Below are positions 1 to 11,352 of a stretch of DNA of 64,000 nucleotides, one piece after another. Origin of the DNA: Paralithodes platypus (taxonomy: Eukaryota; Arthropoda; Malacostraca; Decapoda; Lithodidae); NCBI GenBank assembly GCA_032716605.1, contig CM064509.1:40956866-41020865 (forward strand), read 5' to 3'. Numbering within the stretch: the stretch's first letter is position 1; each line of letters starts with the position of its first letter. A program made the translations under genes and the position numbers. The notes beneath the pieces are model-generated. The model did not search any database. It saw nothing but the letters and a program-made list of their open reading frames with translations, and had not been told where the DNA came from.

Positions 1-100
1 AAGAGAAGATTGATATTGTTGAATATTCTGGATAGCAGTATGGAAAAGGTTGTAAACACATGTGCGGGAATAAACGTGCCAAGGTCAAATATTTAGTGAT

Positions 101-198
101 ATATTGAGAGAGAGGTATCCTGGCCAGGATTCGAACCCACTCACTCCAGGTATATTTGAGAGAGTTGGGTACCGTAACCACTCTGCCATGAGCGGATA
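101..198 (-). mobile_element. tRNA-derived SINE fragment
   Basis: On the minus strand there is an RNA polymerase III A box (TGGCAGAGTGG) followed about 45 bases later by a perfect B box (GGTTCGAATCC). The spacing and the G-A-G-T-G-G-T-T-A stretch resemble a class II (Leu/Ser-like) tRNA. The acceptor stem pairs poorly, so I call it a tRNA-derived SINE head or tRNA pseudogene, not a working tRNA. Confidence 0.55.
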
Positions 199-349
199 TA
201 AGGGAATCAACCTTAGTTCTTATTTGAAGAACCAGATTATAGTTTCGTGGACTATGCCTTCACGCACGTGGCGAATTTTTTAGACTTGAACCATGACTAT
301 TTTACACATTCTCCTCTGCCAACTCGGCTAAGCAAAACGATGTTAATCG

Positions 350-385
350 TCCTGGTACTATTATGGATCCATAATAGTACCAGGA
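350..385. repeat. Perfect 36-bp palindrome
   Basis: Both strands read the same over 36 bases, centred on a GGATCC core with CCTGGTACTATTATG arms. It sits just upstream of the CR1-like LINE remnant and could form a cruciform or hairpin. Confidence 0.9.
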
Positions 386-429
386 TGTGGTGGTATAGGT
401 GGCTGGACCTCCTGCCTCTATGGTTATAG

Positions 430-745
430 AGTGCTATAGTGGGATCTAAAACTGTAGGGAGCTTTAAGATAAAATTGGATAAGCATATGGACGAGAAGGG
501 TTGGGTGTGAAGGGGGATCAGCCGGGTTGGGCCAATCAGCGCTCTGCAGACCCCCATAATCCTGCGTTAATCTCTAACCGTTTTGGTAAGATGATCCTCA
601 GGGTATTAGAGTGTTGAGCCTATAATTGGGCTTTGTAATTGATTTGGGGTTGTGTGGGACAGGGATCTGCCTTGCTTAGGCCAATCGGCTTTCTGCAGAC
701 TCCCATTTTCTTATGTTCTTATGTTCTTATGTTCACATCCTAGCT
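430..745 (+). mobile_element. CR1-like LINE 3' end with TTCTTATG tail
   Basis: A short coding remnant reads TVGSFKIKLDKHMDEKG, which is the usual LINE C-terminus (compare DSFKLRLDKY in LINE-X here). About 150 bp of 3' untranslated sequence follows, with the TCTGCAGAC motif twice. It ends in tandem TTCTTATG units (about 709-735), the octamer-type 3' end of CR1/L2-like elements. The same tail occurs inverted at 61093. The body upstream is missing (5' truncated) and the copy is dead. Confidence 0.65.
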
Positions 746-934
746 CTAGCAGTTACATTATATACCTCTATAATTCTTAGAAGTACAGCGTTTTACAAGG
801 TGGAAATATCGTCTGAAGATAACCAAATAAAACCAAAATGAATGTGATCGTATTTCTGTACTGTGAGGCCTTTGTGTTATGACTATCATTACACAACAAC
901 TTATAGATATCAAGGAGATAAACATTATCTCCCC

Positions 935-1637
935 TTAACCCTTTCAGTACGTGTGTTATATTGTATGCTAGCTATATTTAGACGATAGTATGCAGCTTAG
1001 GAAAGACCTGTGGTAGTTAAGGGGAGGCAGACCGTTTGTTTGGTCTATTAATTAATTTATTCATATATTTTTTAGTTTCCTCCCTAGACCTCCATCAAAC
1101 TTAGAAAAAAAACCTAGACCCTCCTGCAAGATAAATTTGTAAATTTTTCGGTAGAAAATTTTCCCAGCCGAAGGCCGGTTCCTCTTATCATTGGAGGCTC
1201 GCTATCGCTCGCCAGGAAATAATCGATACCTAAATGTCACGAAATGTCTTAAAATTGGTAACGAAATGGGGCGAAAGGTGTTAAAATCGCCAAACTAATG
1301 GGCCGAACGTCTTATAATTTCAAAACTATTGGGCTAAACAATAGGGAGAAGGGGGTCCAGAAAAACGGTCTGCCTCCCCTTAAAAAGGTTGGTTGATATA
1401 GTTTGAAGCCTCTGTATTGCTAGAGGCTTTTCCTAAGCTGAAAAAAATCGTCTTATAAGCCTTTGTATTGCTAGAGGTGTTTCCTAAGCTGAAAAAAAGT
1501 CGTCTTATAGCTGTCAGATAATGATGAAAAAGTTGTGCCACTGGTATTGTATAGGGGATAACATATTGGCTCCCACAAGTAACTCCCACTAAGCAGTACC
1601 GGTATAAAATAATTTGATGTTCTACTGAAGGGGTTAA
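935..1637. mobile_element. Family B TTAA element, split by a family A element
   Basis: The ends are TTAACCCTTTCAGTAC and GTTCTACTGAAGGGGTTAA, with family B interior landmarks TAGCTATATTTAGACGAT and CCTAAGCTGAAAAAAATCGTC. The middle is split by the family A copy at 1017-1383. A roughly 70-bp internal segment (TTGCTAGAGG to AATCGTC) is duplicated. No coding capacity. Confidence 0.7.
1017..1383. mobile_element. Family A TTAA element (nested in B)
   Basis: TTAA flanks both sides. The terminal inverted repeats begin GGGGAGGCAGACCGTTT and end in the complement. The interior carries the conserved core: CTCGCTATCGCTCGCC, a CCGGCC-type hairpin and an ATTTTTC/GAAAAAT hairpin. About 360 bp, non-coding; a piggyBac-like TTAA target is inferred from the flanks only. 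Confidence 0.85.
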
Positions 1638-2003
1638 GGGGGTAGTGTTTGTTTTGGTCTATATATTCATTTTTAACTATATTTGTTTAGCTTCCTCGCT
1701 AGACCTCCATCAAGCTAAAAAAGATCACTCCCTAGACCTTCTTTAAAGGATAAATTTGTAAATTTTTCGGAAGAAAAATGTCCCGGCCGAAGGCCAATTC
1801 CTTCTAAAATTATAGGCTCGCTATCGCTCGCCAAGAAAAGATCGACACCTAAATGGCACGAAACGTCTTAACATTGACAAAGAAATGGGGCGAAATGTCT
1901 CAAAATCGCCAAACTAACGGAAATAACGTCATAAAATTACAAAACCGATATGCTAAACATGAGGGAGAAGGGAGTCCATAAAAAGCGAGTACTACCCCCT
2001 TAA
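1634..2003. mobile_element. Family A element, AGTACTACC-end subtype
   Basis: TTAA-flanked, with ends GGGGGTAGTGTTTG and GCGAGTACTACCCCC. It has the same core as the other A copies. It shares its left TTAA with the preceding B element. Confidence 0.8.
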
Positions 2004-2039
2004 GTCCGAGTCACATGCACGCTGTTCCGACAACTTTGG

Positions 2040-2333
2040 ATTGGCAATGTTACCCCCATTCAGCCTACTGTTTTAAGACGTTTACCCCCATCCAGGTGTC
2101 AATATTTTCCTGGCGAGCGGTAGCGAGCCAGCATATATATATATGTTTTTTTTTTTACAGCAAACTAAATTTGTAAATTTTTCGACAGAAAACTGTCTCC
2201 GGCGAAGCCGGATTTCTCCATACAATTATGGCTCGCTGTCGCTCGCCAGGAGGAAATCGACACCTGGATGGGGATAAACGTCTTAAAACAGTTGGCTGAA
2301 TGGGGCCGAATGGATAGGGAAAGCCGGCTTTTC
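2040..2333. mobile_element. Family C fold-back element, ends missing
   Basis: Two long arms in inverted orientation (CCATTCAGCCTACTG... and ...CAGTTGGCTGAATGG) each contain the GCGAGCGGTAGCGAGC / GCTCGCTGTCGCTCGC core. Between them lies a CCGGCGAAGCCGG hairpin. The outer TTAA and GGGGGGTGACC ends are gone. Confidence 0.75.
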
Positions 2334-2337
2334 ATAA

Positions 2338-2562
2338 TTGGTCACTTGCGAGTTTCAGGCTATAAGGAAGTTGGAGCCGTAAACATCGATATTTTAAACA
2401 GTAATACAATAATAACGTAGGTTTCTAATGGATGAAAAGTATGTTGAATTGGGTTTTATAATTTATATAAACACTACAACCGCAATTTAGGTGATAATTC
2501 TGTTAATTATCGATGTCTACAACTCCAACTTCCTTATAGACCGAGACTCGCAAGTGGTCAAA
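2338..2562. mobile_element. Family M inverted-repeat element
   Basis: The terminal inverted repeats are about 35 bp: GTCACTTGCGAGTTTCAGGC at the left and GAGACTCGCAAGTGGTCAA at the right, with inner arms AGGAAGTTGGAG/CTCCAACTTCCT. A second copy at 31795 confirms the boundaries and is broken by a LINE. Confidence 0.75.
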
Positions 2563-2604
2563 TGAAGACAGATAGTGTAGTTGACTAAAATCGTATAAAA
2601 CTTG

Positions 2605-5600
2605 GGCAAGAGTTGTGTTTATCGGGCGTACCACTACCGACATACAGCATAACTCCTCTCTAAAACATTAACCTAACCAAACAACCTAACCTAACCTAAC
2701 CTAGTATTCATGTAGTAATGAGAATACTAGGTTAGGTTAGGTTTGGGTAAGAGTTGTGTTATCGGGCGTACCACTACCGACATACAGCATAACTCCTCTC
2801 TAAAACATTAACCTAACCAAACAACCTAACCTAACCTAACCTAGTATTCATGTAGTAATGACAATACTAGGTTAGGTTAGGTTTGGGTAAGAGTTGTGTT
2901 ATCGGGCGTACCACTACCGACATACAGCATAACTCCTCTCTAAAACATTAACCTAACCAAACAACCTAACCTAACCTAACCTAGTATTCATGTAGTAATG
3001 ACAATACTAGGTTAGGTTAGGTTTGGGTAAGAGTTGTGTTATCGGGCGTACCACTACCGACATACAGCATAACTCCTCTCTAAAACATTAACCTAACCAA
3101 ACAACCTAACCTAACCTAACCTAGTATTCATGTAGTAATGAGAATACTAGGTTAGGTTAGGTTTGGGTAAGAGTTGTGTTATCGGGCGTACCACTACCGA
3201 CATACAGCATAACTCCTCTCTAAAACATTAACCTAACCAAACAACCTAACCTAACCTAACCTAGTATTCATGTAGTAATGAGAATACTAGGTTAGGTTAG
3301 GTTTGGGTAAGAGTTGTGTTATCGGGCGTACCACTACCGACATACAGCATAACTCCTCTCTAAAACATTAACCTAACCAAACAACCTAACCTAACCTAAC
3401 CTAGTATTCATGTAGTAATGAGAATACTAGGTTAGGTTAGGTTTGGGTAAGAGTTGTGTTATCGGGCGTACCACTACCGACATACAGCATAACTCCTCTC
3501 TAAAACATTAACCTAACCAAACAACCTAACCTAACCTAACCTAGTATTCATGTAGTAATGAGAATACTAGGTTAGGTTAGGTTTGGGTAAGAGTTGTGTT
3601 ATCGGGCGTACCACTACCGACATACAGCATAACTCCTCTCTAAAACATTAACCTAACCAAACAACCTAACCTAACCTAACCTAGTATTCATGTAGTAATG
3701 AGAATACTAGGTTAGGTTAGGTTTGGGTAAGAGTTGTGTTATCGGGCGTACCACTACCGACATACAGCATAACTCCTCTCTAAAACATTAACCTAACCAA
3801 ACAACCTAACCTAACCTAACCTAGTATTCATGTAGTAATGAGAATACTAGGTTAGGTTAGGTTTGGGTAAGAGTTGTGTTATCGGGCGTACCACTACCGA
3901 CATACAGCATAACTCCTCTCTAAAACATTAACCTAACCAAACAACCTAACCTAACCTAACCTAGTATTCATGTAGTAATGAGAATACTAGGTTAGGTTAG
4001 GTTTGGGTAAGAGTTGTGTTATCGGGCGTACCACTACCGACATACAGCATAACTCCTCTCTAAAACATTAACCTAACCAAACAACCTAACCTAACCTAAC
4101 CTAGTATTCATGTAGTAATGAGAATACTAGGTTAGGTTAGGTTTGGGTAAGAGTTGTGTTATCGGGCGTACCACTACCGACATACAGCATAACTCCTCTC
4201 TAAAACATTAACCTAACCAAACAACCTAACCTAACCTAACCTAGTATTCATGTAGTAATGAGAATACTAGGTTAGGTTAGGTTTGGGTAAGAGTTGTGTT
4301 ATCGGGCGTACCACTACCGACATACAGCATAACTCCTCTCTAAAACATTAACCTAACCAAACAACCTAACCTAACCTAACCTAGTATTCATGTAGTAATG
4401 AGAATACTAGGTTAGGTTAGGTTTGGGTAAGAGTTGTGTTATCGGGCGTACCACTACCGACATACAGCATAACTCCTCTCTAAAACATTAACCTAACCAA
4501 ACAACCTAACCTAACCTAACCTAGTATTCATGTAGTAATGAGAATACTAGGTTAGGTTAGGTTTGGGTAAGAGTTGTGTTATCGGGCGTACCACTACCGA
4601 CATACAGCATAACTCCTCTCTAAAACATTAACCTAACCAAACAACCTAACCTAACCTAACCTAGTATTCATGTAGTAATGAGAATACTAGGTTAGGTTAG
4701 GTTTGGGTAAGAGTTGTGTTATCGGGCGTACCACTACCGACATACAGCATAACTCCTCTCTAAAACATTAACCTAACCAAACAACCTAACCTAACCTAAC
4801 CTAGTATTCATGTAGTAATGAGAATACTAGGTTAGGTTAGGTTTGGGTAAGAGTTGTGTTATCGGGCGTACCACTACCGACATACAGCATAACTCCTCTC
4901 TAAAACATTAACCTAACCAAACAACCTAACCTAACCTAACCTAGTATTCATGTAGTAATGAGAATACTAGGTTAGGTTAGGTTTGGGTAAGAGTTGTGTT
5001 ATCGGGCGTACCACTACCGACATACAGCATAACTCCTCTCTAAAACATTAACCTAACCAAACAACCTAACCTAACCTAACCTAGTATTCATGTAGTAATG
5101 AGAATACTAGGTTAGGTTAGGTTTGGGTAAGAGTTGTGTTATCGGGCGTACCACTACCGACATACAGCATAACTCCTCTCTAAAACATTAACCTAACCAA
5201 ACAACCTAACCTAACCTAACCTAGTATTCATGTAGTAATGAGAATACTAGGTTAGGTTAGGTTTGGGTAAGAGTTGTGTTATCGGGCGTACCACTACCGA
5301 CATACAGCATAACTCCTCTCTAAAACATTAACCTAACCAAACAACCTAACCTAACCTAACCTAGTATTCATGTAGTAATGAGAATACTAGGTTAGGTTAG
5401 GTTTGGGTAAGAGTTGTGTTATCGGGCGTACCACTACCGACATACAGCATAACTCCTCTCTAAAACATTAACCTAACCAAACAACCTAACCTAACCTAAC
5501 CTAGTATTCATGTAGTAATGAGAATACTAGGTTAGGTTAGGTTTGGGTAAGAGTTGTGTTATCGGGCGTACCACTACCGACATACAGCATAACTCCTCTC

Positions 5601-5690
5601 TAAAACATTAACCTAACCAAACAACCTAACCTAACCTAACCTAGTATTCATGTAGTAATGACAATACTAGGTTAGGTTAGGTTTTTTAGT
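2605..5690. repeat. 140-bp tandem array, 22 units, with telomere-like hairpins
   Basis: The period is exactly 140 bp. Each unit holds (CCTAA)3-CCTAG and, about 25 bases later, CTAGG-(TTAGG)2: a near-perfect hairpin built from the arthropod telomere motif. Units are almost identical. One G/C site differs: C in the second, third and last units, G elsewhere. Confidence 0.97.
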
Positions 5691-5760
5691 TAGGTTAAGT
5701 ATTTATAGATGATTTATGTTGTATGTCGGTAGTGGTACGCCCGATAACACAACTCTTACC
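2605..5760. mobile_element. Element P: inverted-repeat transposon expanded by an internal 140-bp array
   Basis: The left end (GGCAAGAGTTGTGTT...) and right end (...AACACAACTCTTACC) are inverted copies over about 45 bp. AAAACTTG flanks both sides (2597-2604 and 5761-5768), an 8-bp target duplication of hAT-like type. The whole interior is a tandem array whose unit begins with the left terminal repeat. The array therefore belongs to one transposon insertion. No transposase is present. Confidence 0.75.
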
Positions 5761-5925
5761 AAAACTTGAATACAGCAGCTTACAGTGTTGCCAAAACTTG
5801 AATACAGCAGCTTACAGTGTTGCCAAAACTTTAATACAGCAGCTTACAGTGTTGCCAAAACTTTAATACAGCAGCTTATAGTGTTGCCAAAACTTTAATA
5901 CAGCAGCTTACAGTGTTGCCAAAAT
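5761..5925. repeat. 32-bp tandem repeat, about 5 units
   Basis: The unit contains AATACAGCAGCTTACAGTG followed by TTGCCAAAACT. It lies directly against the right end of element P. The CAGTGTTGCCAA stretch resembles the family K terminal repeat. Confidence 0.9.
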
Positions 5926-5963
5926 ATTATGACGGAACACACGCTTGCTTCCGTGACTGAGCC

Positions 5964-6325
5964 TTAATAGTGCTTGGTTTTTTGGACTATATATTTATTT
6001 ATTTTTTATTTTGTTTTAGGTTCCTCGCTAGACCTCCATCAAGCTTAGAAAAACACCCCCTAGACTCCCTTTCAAGATAAATCTGTAAATTTTTCGAGAC
6101 AAATTTCCCGGCCGAAGGCCGATTCCTTCTAAAATTAGAGGCTCGCTATCGCTCGCCAGGAAAAATCGATACCTAAAGGGCACGAAAGGTCTAAATATTG
6201 AAAAAAACATGAGGCGAAATGTCTCAAAATCGCCAAACTAACGGAACGAACGTCTTAAAACCTCCAAACTAAAACGTTAAACATGAGGGAGAAGAGGTCC
6301 ATAAAAGCGAGTACTACCCCCTTAA
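5964..6325. mobile_element. Family A element, AGTACTACC-end subtype
   Basis: TTAA on both sides, with right end GCGAGTACTACCCCC. The left end has lost the G run and starts directly at TAGTGCTTGG. Core motifs are present. Confidence 0.75.
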
Positions 6326-6489
6326 TTAATAAGCAGATGAGGCCAATTTTGTTTTTATTATAGATAACTTTCCTGAATAGTTAATTCAATTTAGGAAGAC
6401 CCTGTCAGAATTAGAGGGTTATTTTGTACAGTCTTGAACACAGATATTTCGAGGCCCCTTTCAAAGCTGACTAAGACCATTGTGTGATT

Positions 6490-6640
6490 GAAGTTGGTGG
6501 AAGTGATCAAATGACAGGGTCTATAGTCTATTGAAGTTGGTGGAAGTGATCAAATGACAGGGTCTATTGAAGTTGGTGGAAGTGATCAAATGACAGGGTC
6601 TATAGTCTATTGAAGTTGGTGGAAGTGATCAAATGATCTA
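6490..6640. repeat. Irregular 32/43-bp tandem repeat
   Basis: Four units of TGAAGTTGGTGGAAGTGATC-type sequence, some carrying an extra CTATAGTCTATT. That extra piece is also the terminal sequence of the family L element that starts at the array's right end, so the array overlaps the element boundary. Confidence 0.85.
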
Positions 6641-7083
6641 TAGTCTATTCGCTGTAAGTAATAATAATAATAATCTTCTGGTTACTTATATAGCGCCCGT
6701 ATCTCCTCCTTCGAGGATTCACAAGCGCTTGGCGTTCTTTAGTCTACCAGAGACCATTACCCATCCCCCTTGCTCATGGGAAGATGGTAACCGCCGGCTA
6801 TATCCCAGAAAAACTTTTCAATCTGAGCGGGGATTGAACGCGAGACCTTCAAGATGGGAATCAGGCACGCTATCAACTGAGCCAGCCGGACGGCAAGAAA
6901 TCATGACCTTTAACCTCTGTAACTCAAAAACGACTAGAGTAATCGAGCTAATATTTTTACCATTTGGGAAGAGTCAGTCATGTAATAGATATGGAAATTT
7001 ACAGCCCATTTGCTCTAGCCCTTTTTGAGTTACAGAGGATAGAGATCATGGTTTCTCGCCTACTTACAGCGAATAGACTATAG
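6638..7083. mobile_element. Family L inverted-repeat element, split by a SINE
   Basis: The terminal repeats CTATAGTCTATTCGCTG / CAGCGAATAGACTATAG match the second copy at 62453-62669. Subterminal arms (ATCATGACCT...CTCTGTAACTC and its complement) extend the inverted repeat. In this copy about 235 bp of SINE interrupts the left arm. Confidence 0.8.
6660..6894 (-). mobile_element. tRNA-derived SINE inside family L
   Basis: On the minus strand an A box (TGGCTCAGTTGATAGCG) and B box (CGTTCAATCCCCG) have tRNA spacing. A tRNA-unrelated body follows and the copy ends in (ATT)n/(TAA)n. The intact L copy at 62453 lacks this block, which fixes both junctions. Full-length looking. Confidence 0.8.
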
Positions 7084-7174
7084 ACAGGAGTTACGGCATC
7101 ACCTCCCTGCCTTCTAAGTGGCACGTCCGTCTGTTAGTTTGTGATTGACATGTTCACTTGACTCACTTCCTGCC

Positions 7175-8103
7175 TTGTCTACACTGCACCCCACCACACC
7201 CATTTGTCTACACTGCACCCCACCACACCCATTTGTCTACACTGCACCCCACCACACCCATTTGTCTACACTGCACCCAACCACACCCATTTGTCTACAC
7301 TGCACCCCACCACACCCATTTGTCTACACTGCACCCCACCACACCCATTTGTCTACACTGCACCCCACCACACCCATTTGTCTACACTGCACCCCACCAC
7401 ACCCATTTGTCTACACTGCACCCACCACACCCATTTGTCTACACTGCACCCCACCACACCCATTTGTCTACACTGCACCCCACCACACCCATTTGTCTAC
7501 ACTGCACCCACCACACCCATTTGTCTACACTGCACCCCACCACACCCATTTGTCTACACTGCACCCCACCACACCCATTTGTCTACACTGCACCCCACCA
7601 CACCCATTTGTCTACACTGCACCCCACCACACCCATTTGTCTACACTGCACCCCACCACACCCATTTGTCTACACTGCACCCCACCACACCCATTTGTCT
7701 ACACTGCACCCCACCACACCCATTTGTCTACACTGCACCCCACCACACCCATTTGTCTACACTGCACCCCACCACACCCATTTGTCTACACTGCACCCCA
7801 CCACACCCATTTGTCTACACTGCACCCCACCACACCCATTTGTCTACACTGCACCCCACCACACCCATTTGTCTACACTGCACCCCACCACACCCATTTG
7901 TCTACACTGCACCCAACCACACCCATTTGTCTACACTGCACCCAACCACACCCATTTGTCTACACTGCACCCCACCACACCCATTTGTCTACACTGCACC
8001 CCACCACACCCATTTGTCTACACTGCACCCCACCACACCCATTTGTCTACACTGCACCCCACCACACCCATTTGTCTACACTGCACCCCGCCACACCCAT
8101 TTT
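7175..8103. repeat. 29-bp minisatellite, about 32 units
   Basis: The unit is CTACACTGCA followed by CCCCACCACACCCATTTGT. Because 29 is not a multiple of three and the unit has no stop codon, all three forward frames stay open for over 330 codons. They encode the same rotating peptide, so I do not call a gene. A few units have lost a C or carry CCAACC. Confidence 0.97.
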
Positions 8104-8203
8104 CACTTCCTCCCTTCTCCCTCCCTATTATCCATACAGTTATTTCCGAAGTCCTATCACACACCTTATAAACTCCTCTATCCACACTCCGTATGGTATT
8201 AAC

Positions 8204-8303
8204 TGTGTTGGTGGTGTAATGGTTTATGTGCTTATGTTCTGGGTGTGGTGTCCAGAGTTCGGGAGGATCATATGCTTTCATTAATTTATCCAAGTATATT
8301 GGG
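8204..8303 (+). mobile_element. Degenerate tRNA-derived SINE
   Basis: It matches the better copy at 60680: GGTGGTGTAATGGTT (A box), a damaged B box (GAGTTCGGGAGGATC), then TATGCTTTCATTAATTT. The B box is mutated, so the copy is presumably dead. Confidence 0.6.
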
Positions 8304-8444
8304 GTTTGTAATGGAAGATTAATGTTAAGAACGGGGTGTTCCTTAATACATAGTCAATTCCTCAGTCCTAATACACACCTATGCCACCTGTACATCCCCC
8401 CTCTCTCTCCTATTCGCACAATCACTTCCAGAGTCCTAGAGGGG

Positions 8445-9392
8445 CCTTCACACAGACAGGAGTGGGAGTCTAACAGGAGACACTAGGAGTCACTAGAGTC
8501 ACTAGGAGTCATCGATTTTCACCGCAAGCGAGTGGGAGTCTAACAGAAATCGCTAGGAGTCGCTAGAGTCACTAGGAGTCATCGATTTTCACCGCGAATA
8601 GGCCCGCGAGTCCGAATTGTCCCCTACTCCTATTGACTCTAGCCTGGTTCACACATTCAAGAGTAGTCGCCAGAGTCAAGTACGAGTGAGCGAAGAGTGA
8701 CACTCTTCGTGGATCTTCGTGACTCTGGCAAGAACCAGCCCGAGTAAGGTCACTGTTCCCGATTCACCAAGAGTCAACAAGAGTCAGTACGTGTTCATCC
8801 AAGAGTCACTACGAGTCACGGAGAGTCAACAAGTGTCACGAAGAGTGTAACACTAACCCAACACGAGTGTCATAAATTTGAAAAATAACAGTCAAATTCC
8901 AGGGTACGAAAACAAAGAGTCGGTACGAGCCAACACGAGTCAACAAGAGTGTAACAAGAGTGTAACAAGAGTCAACAAGAGTGGAACAAGAGTCACAATG
9001 AGTGCTCCCAAGAGTGGCTCTCATTGTGCAGGTGCCTGATTCACCCAGGAGTGTACAAGAGTCAACACGAGTCACAAAGAGTTATGCAGAGTTCAACAAG
9101 AGTCACGAAGAGTCAAGAAGAGTCAACACGAGTCTACACGTATGTCCTTCGGACTCGTGACGGGGACAAGAAATTTCATGCATGTATGAAATTTTTGGGC
9201 CACGTGGCGAGTACCCAGGACACACCCTGATACACGGAGAGTATACACGAGTGTAACAAGAGTCTACAAGAGTGTTGCAGAGTATTGACGAGTCATTGCC
9301 GAATAGCAAAATTTCATCACTCGTGTTGGACTCGGGCACCAACTCGTCTATGTGTGAACCAGGCTTAACTCGCACTCCTGACTGTGTGATGT
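8445..9392. mobile_element. Element I, outer inverted repeats around a GAGTC-rich body
   Basis: The left end CCTTCACACAGACAGGAGTG and the right end CACTCCTGACTGTGTGATG are inverted over 20 bases with about 3 mismatches. The body is saturated with GAGTC/GAGTG pentamers. A 70-bp segment starting GAGTGGGAGTCTAAC is duplicated near the left end. Confidence 0.6.
8641..9365. mobile_element. Inner element with perfect 16-bp terminal repeats
   Basis: AGCCTGGTTCACACAT at 8641 and its exact complement at 9350-9365 enclose about 725 bp. The interior consists largely of AAGAGTCAACAAGAGTC-like degenerate repeats. The element is concentric with the outer I repeats, so either one transposon sits inside another or these are subterminal repeats. 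No ORF of note. Confidence 0.65.
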
Positions 9393-9401
9393 ACCCTTAA
9401 C

Positions 9402-10348
9402 ACACATCTATAACACCTTTCACACCCCTATAACCCCGCCTTCTTTCTCATTACGTATACATTCACCATAATTATAACTAACATATACAGCATCCGTAGA
9501 CAGCACCCATCATACCCCTCCTAGCATAGTCCTAACACACATCTATAACACCCACCATCATAGTCCTAACACACATCTATAACAACCACCATCACAGTCC
9601 TAACACACATCTATAACACCCACCATCACAGTCCTAAAACACATCTATAACACCCACCATCACAGTCCTAAAACACATCTATAACACCCACCATCACAGT
9701 CCTAACACACATCTATAATACCCACCATCACAGTCCTAACACAAATCTACAACACCCACCATCACAGTCCTAACACACATCTATAACACCCACCATCACA
9801 GTCCTAACACACATTTATAACACCCACCATCACAGTCCTAACACACATCTATAACACCCACCATCACAGTCCTAACACACATCTATAACACCCACCATCA
9901 CAGCCCTAACACACATCTATAACACCCACCATCATAGTCCTAACACACATCTATAACACCCACCATCACAGTCCTAACACACATCTATAGCACCCACCAT
10001 CACAGTCCTAACACACATCTATAACACCCACGATCACAGTCCTAACACACATCTATAACACCCACCATCACAGTCCTAACACACATCTATAAAACCCACC
10101 ATCACAGTCCTAACACACATCTATAACACCCACCATCACAGTCCTAACACACATCCATAACACCCAACATCACAGTCCTAACACACATCTATAAGACCCA
10201 CCATCACAGTCCTAACACACATCTATAACACCCACCATCACAGTCCTAACACACATCTATAACACCCACCATCACTGTCATAACACACATCTATAACACC
10301 CACCATCACAGTCCTAACACACATCTATAACACCCACCATCACACCAT
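9402..10348. repeat. 34-bp minisatellite, left part
   Basis: The unit is CACAGTCCTAACACACATCT plus ATAACACCCACCAT; the first copies are degenerate. It is interrupted by a LINE-X insertion at 10349 and resumes at 11097 in the same register type. Confidence 0.95.
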
Positions 10349-11096
10349 CATAAATCCAAAGACGTTATCCTAACCCTTTACAATTCCTTAGTCCGCCCTC
10401 TTCTGGAATACTGCGTTCAATGCTGGTGCCCTTATTACCAAAAAGACATAAACAAGCTAGAATGAGTTCAACGTAGAGTTACCAAAATGATACCTAGCCT
10501 AAAGAACAAACCATACGAGGAGCGAAGAGCGTCTTAGTGAATTAAATCTATTTCCTTTAACCCAGCGCAGATTAAGAGGTGACTTAATTCAAGTGTTCAA
10601 AATCATCAAAGGCATCGACAATATGAACTGTAGTAAGTACTTCACTATCGACCAATCTAATTATACGCGGGGAAACGGTTGCAAAATTATTGGTAAATCT
10701 TTTAACTCACACGAATTTAAGAATTTCTTCTTCAATCGAGTTGTCAACTTGTGGAATGGGCTTCCCCGAGACGCTATAGACTGCAGCACCGTTGATTCAT
10801 TTAAACTTCGCCTAGACAAATATATCGCATCAAACCCGCGACTGACTGCTTTTGTAAATGAATAACTTTATTTTATCCTCCCCTCAGTTACTAACCCATA
10901 TGTCCCCTACTAACTTCCTAGTCCTGCCACGGACATTAGTTCCAGGGTAATAGTTCCCTTTCCAATGTTCCCTTACCCACTCTAAACCACTGTTTGGACA
11001 CTTGATCCTCAGTGTTTTGGAGGACAGGCAGCCTAGAAGGGTCACTATACCTGTTGTTGCTTGATTTCCTCTGTACTCCTTTGTACTCCTTTGTAC
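10349..11096 (+). pseudogene. LINE-X reverse transcriptase C-terminus, 5'-truncated, inside the 34-bp array
   Basis: This is the end of a non-LTR retrotransposon polyprotein, collinear with the better copy at 47507. It starts at the HKSKDVILTLYNSLVRPLLE region. A TGA at 10463-10465 and a roughly 11-bp insertion near 10520 break the frame. The last 90 codons are open (MFKIIKGIDNM... to ...AFVNE, 10593-10865), followed by a 3' UTR ending in TTTGTACTCC units. Array sequence borders both ends, so the LINE landed in an existing minisatellite. Confidence 0.85.
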
Positions 11097-11352
11097 TAAC
11101 ACACATCTATAACACCCACCATCACAGTCCTAACACACATCTATAACACATACCATCACAGTCCTAACACACATCTATAACACCCACCATCACAGTCCTA
11201 ACACACATCGATAACACCCACCATCACAGTCCTAACACACATCTATAACACCCACCATCACAGTCCTAACACACATCGATAACACCCACCATCACAGTCC
11301 TAACACACATCGATAACACCCACCATCACAGTCCTAACACACATCTATAACA
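11097..11352. repeat. 34-bp minisatellite, right part
   Basis: Continuation of the 9402-10348 array after the LINE, about 7.5 units. Several units share an ATCGATAACACC variant that is rare on the left side. Confidence 0.95.

Noticed and set aside
101..198. Functional tRNA gene
   Set aside because: A and B boxes are good but the acceptor stem does not pair and no consistent anticodon arm is seen; the same holds for 6660, 11930 and 60666.
2605..5690. CRISPR array
   Set aside because: The whole 140-bp unit repeats, with no unique spacers, and the sequence is clearly eukaryotic.
6633..7028. 131-codon frame
   Set aside because: It reads through a SINE and a family L arm; no protein similarity.
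7145..8284. Three overlapping forward frames of 332-379 codons
   Set aside because: They are one 29-bp minisatellite read in rotating frames; the peptide is the same in all three and there are no flanking domains.
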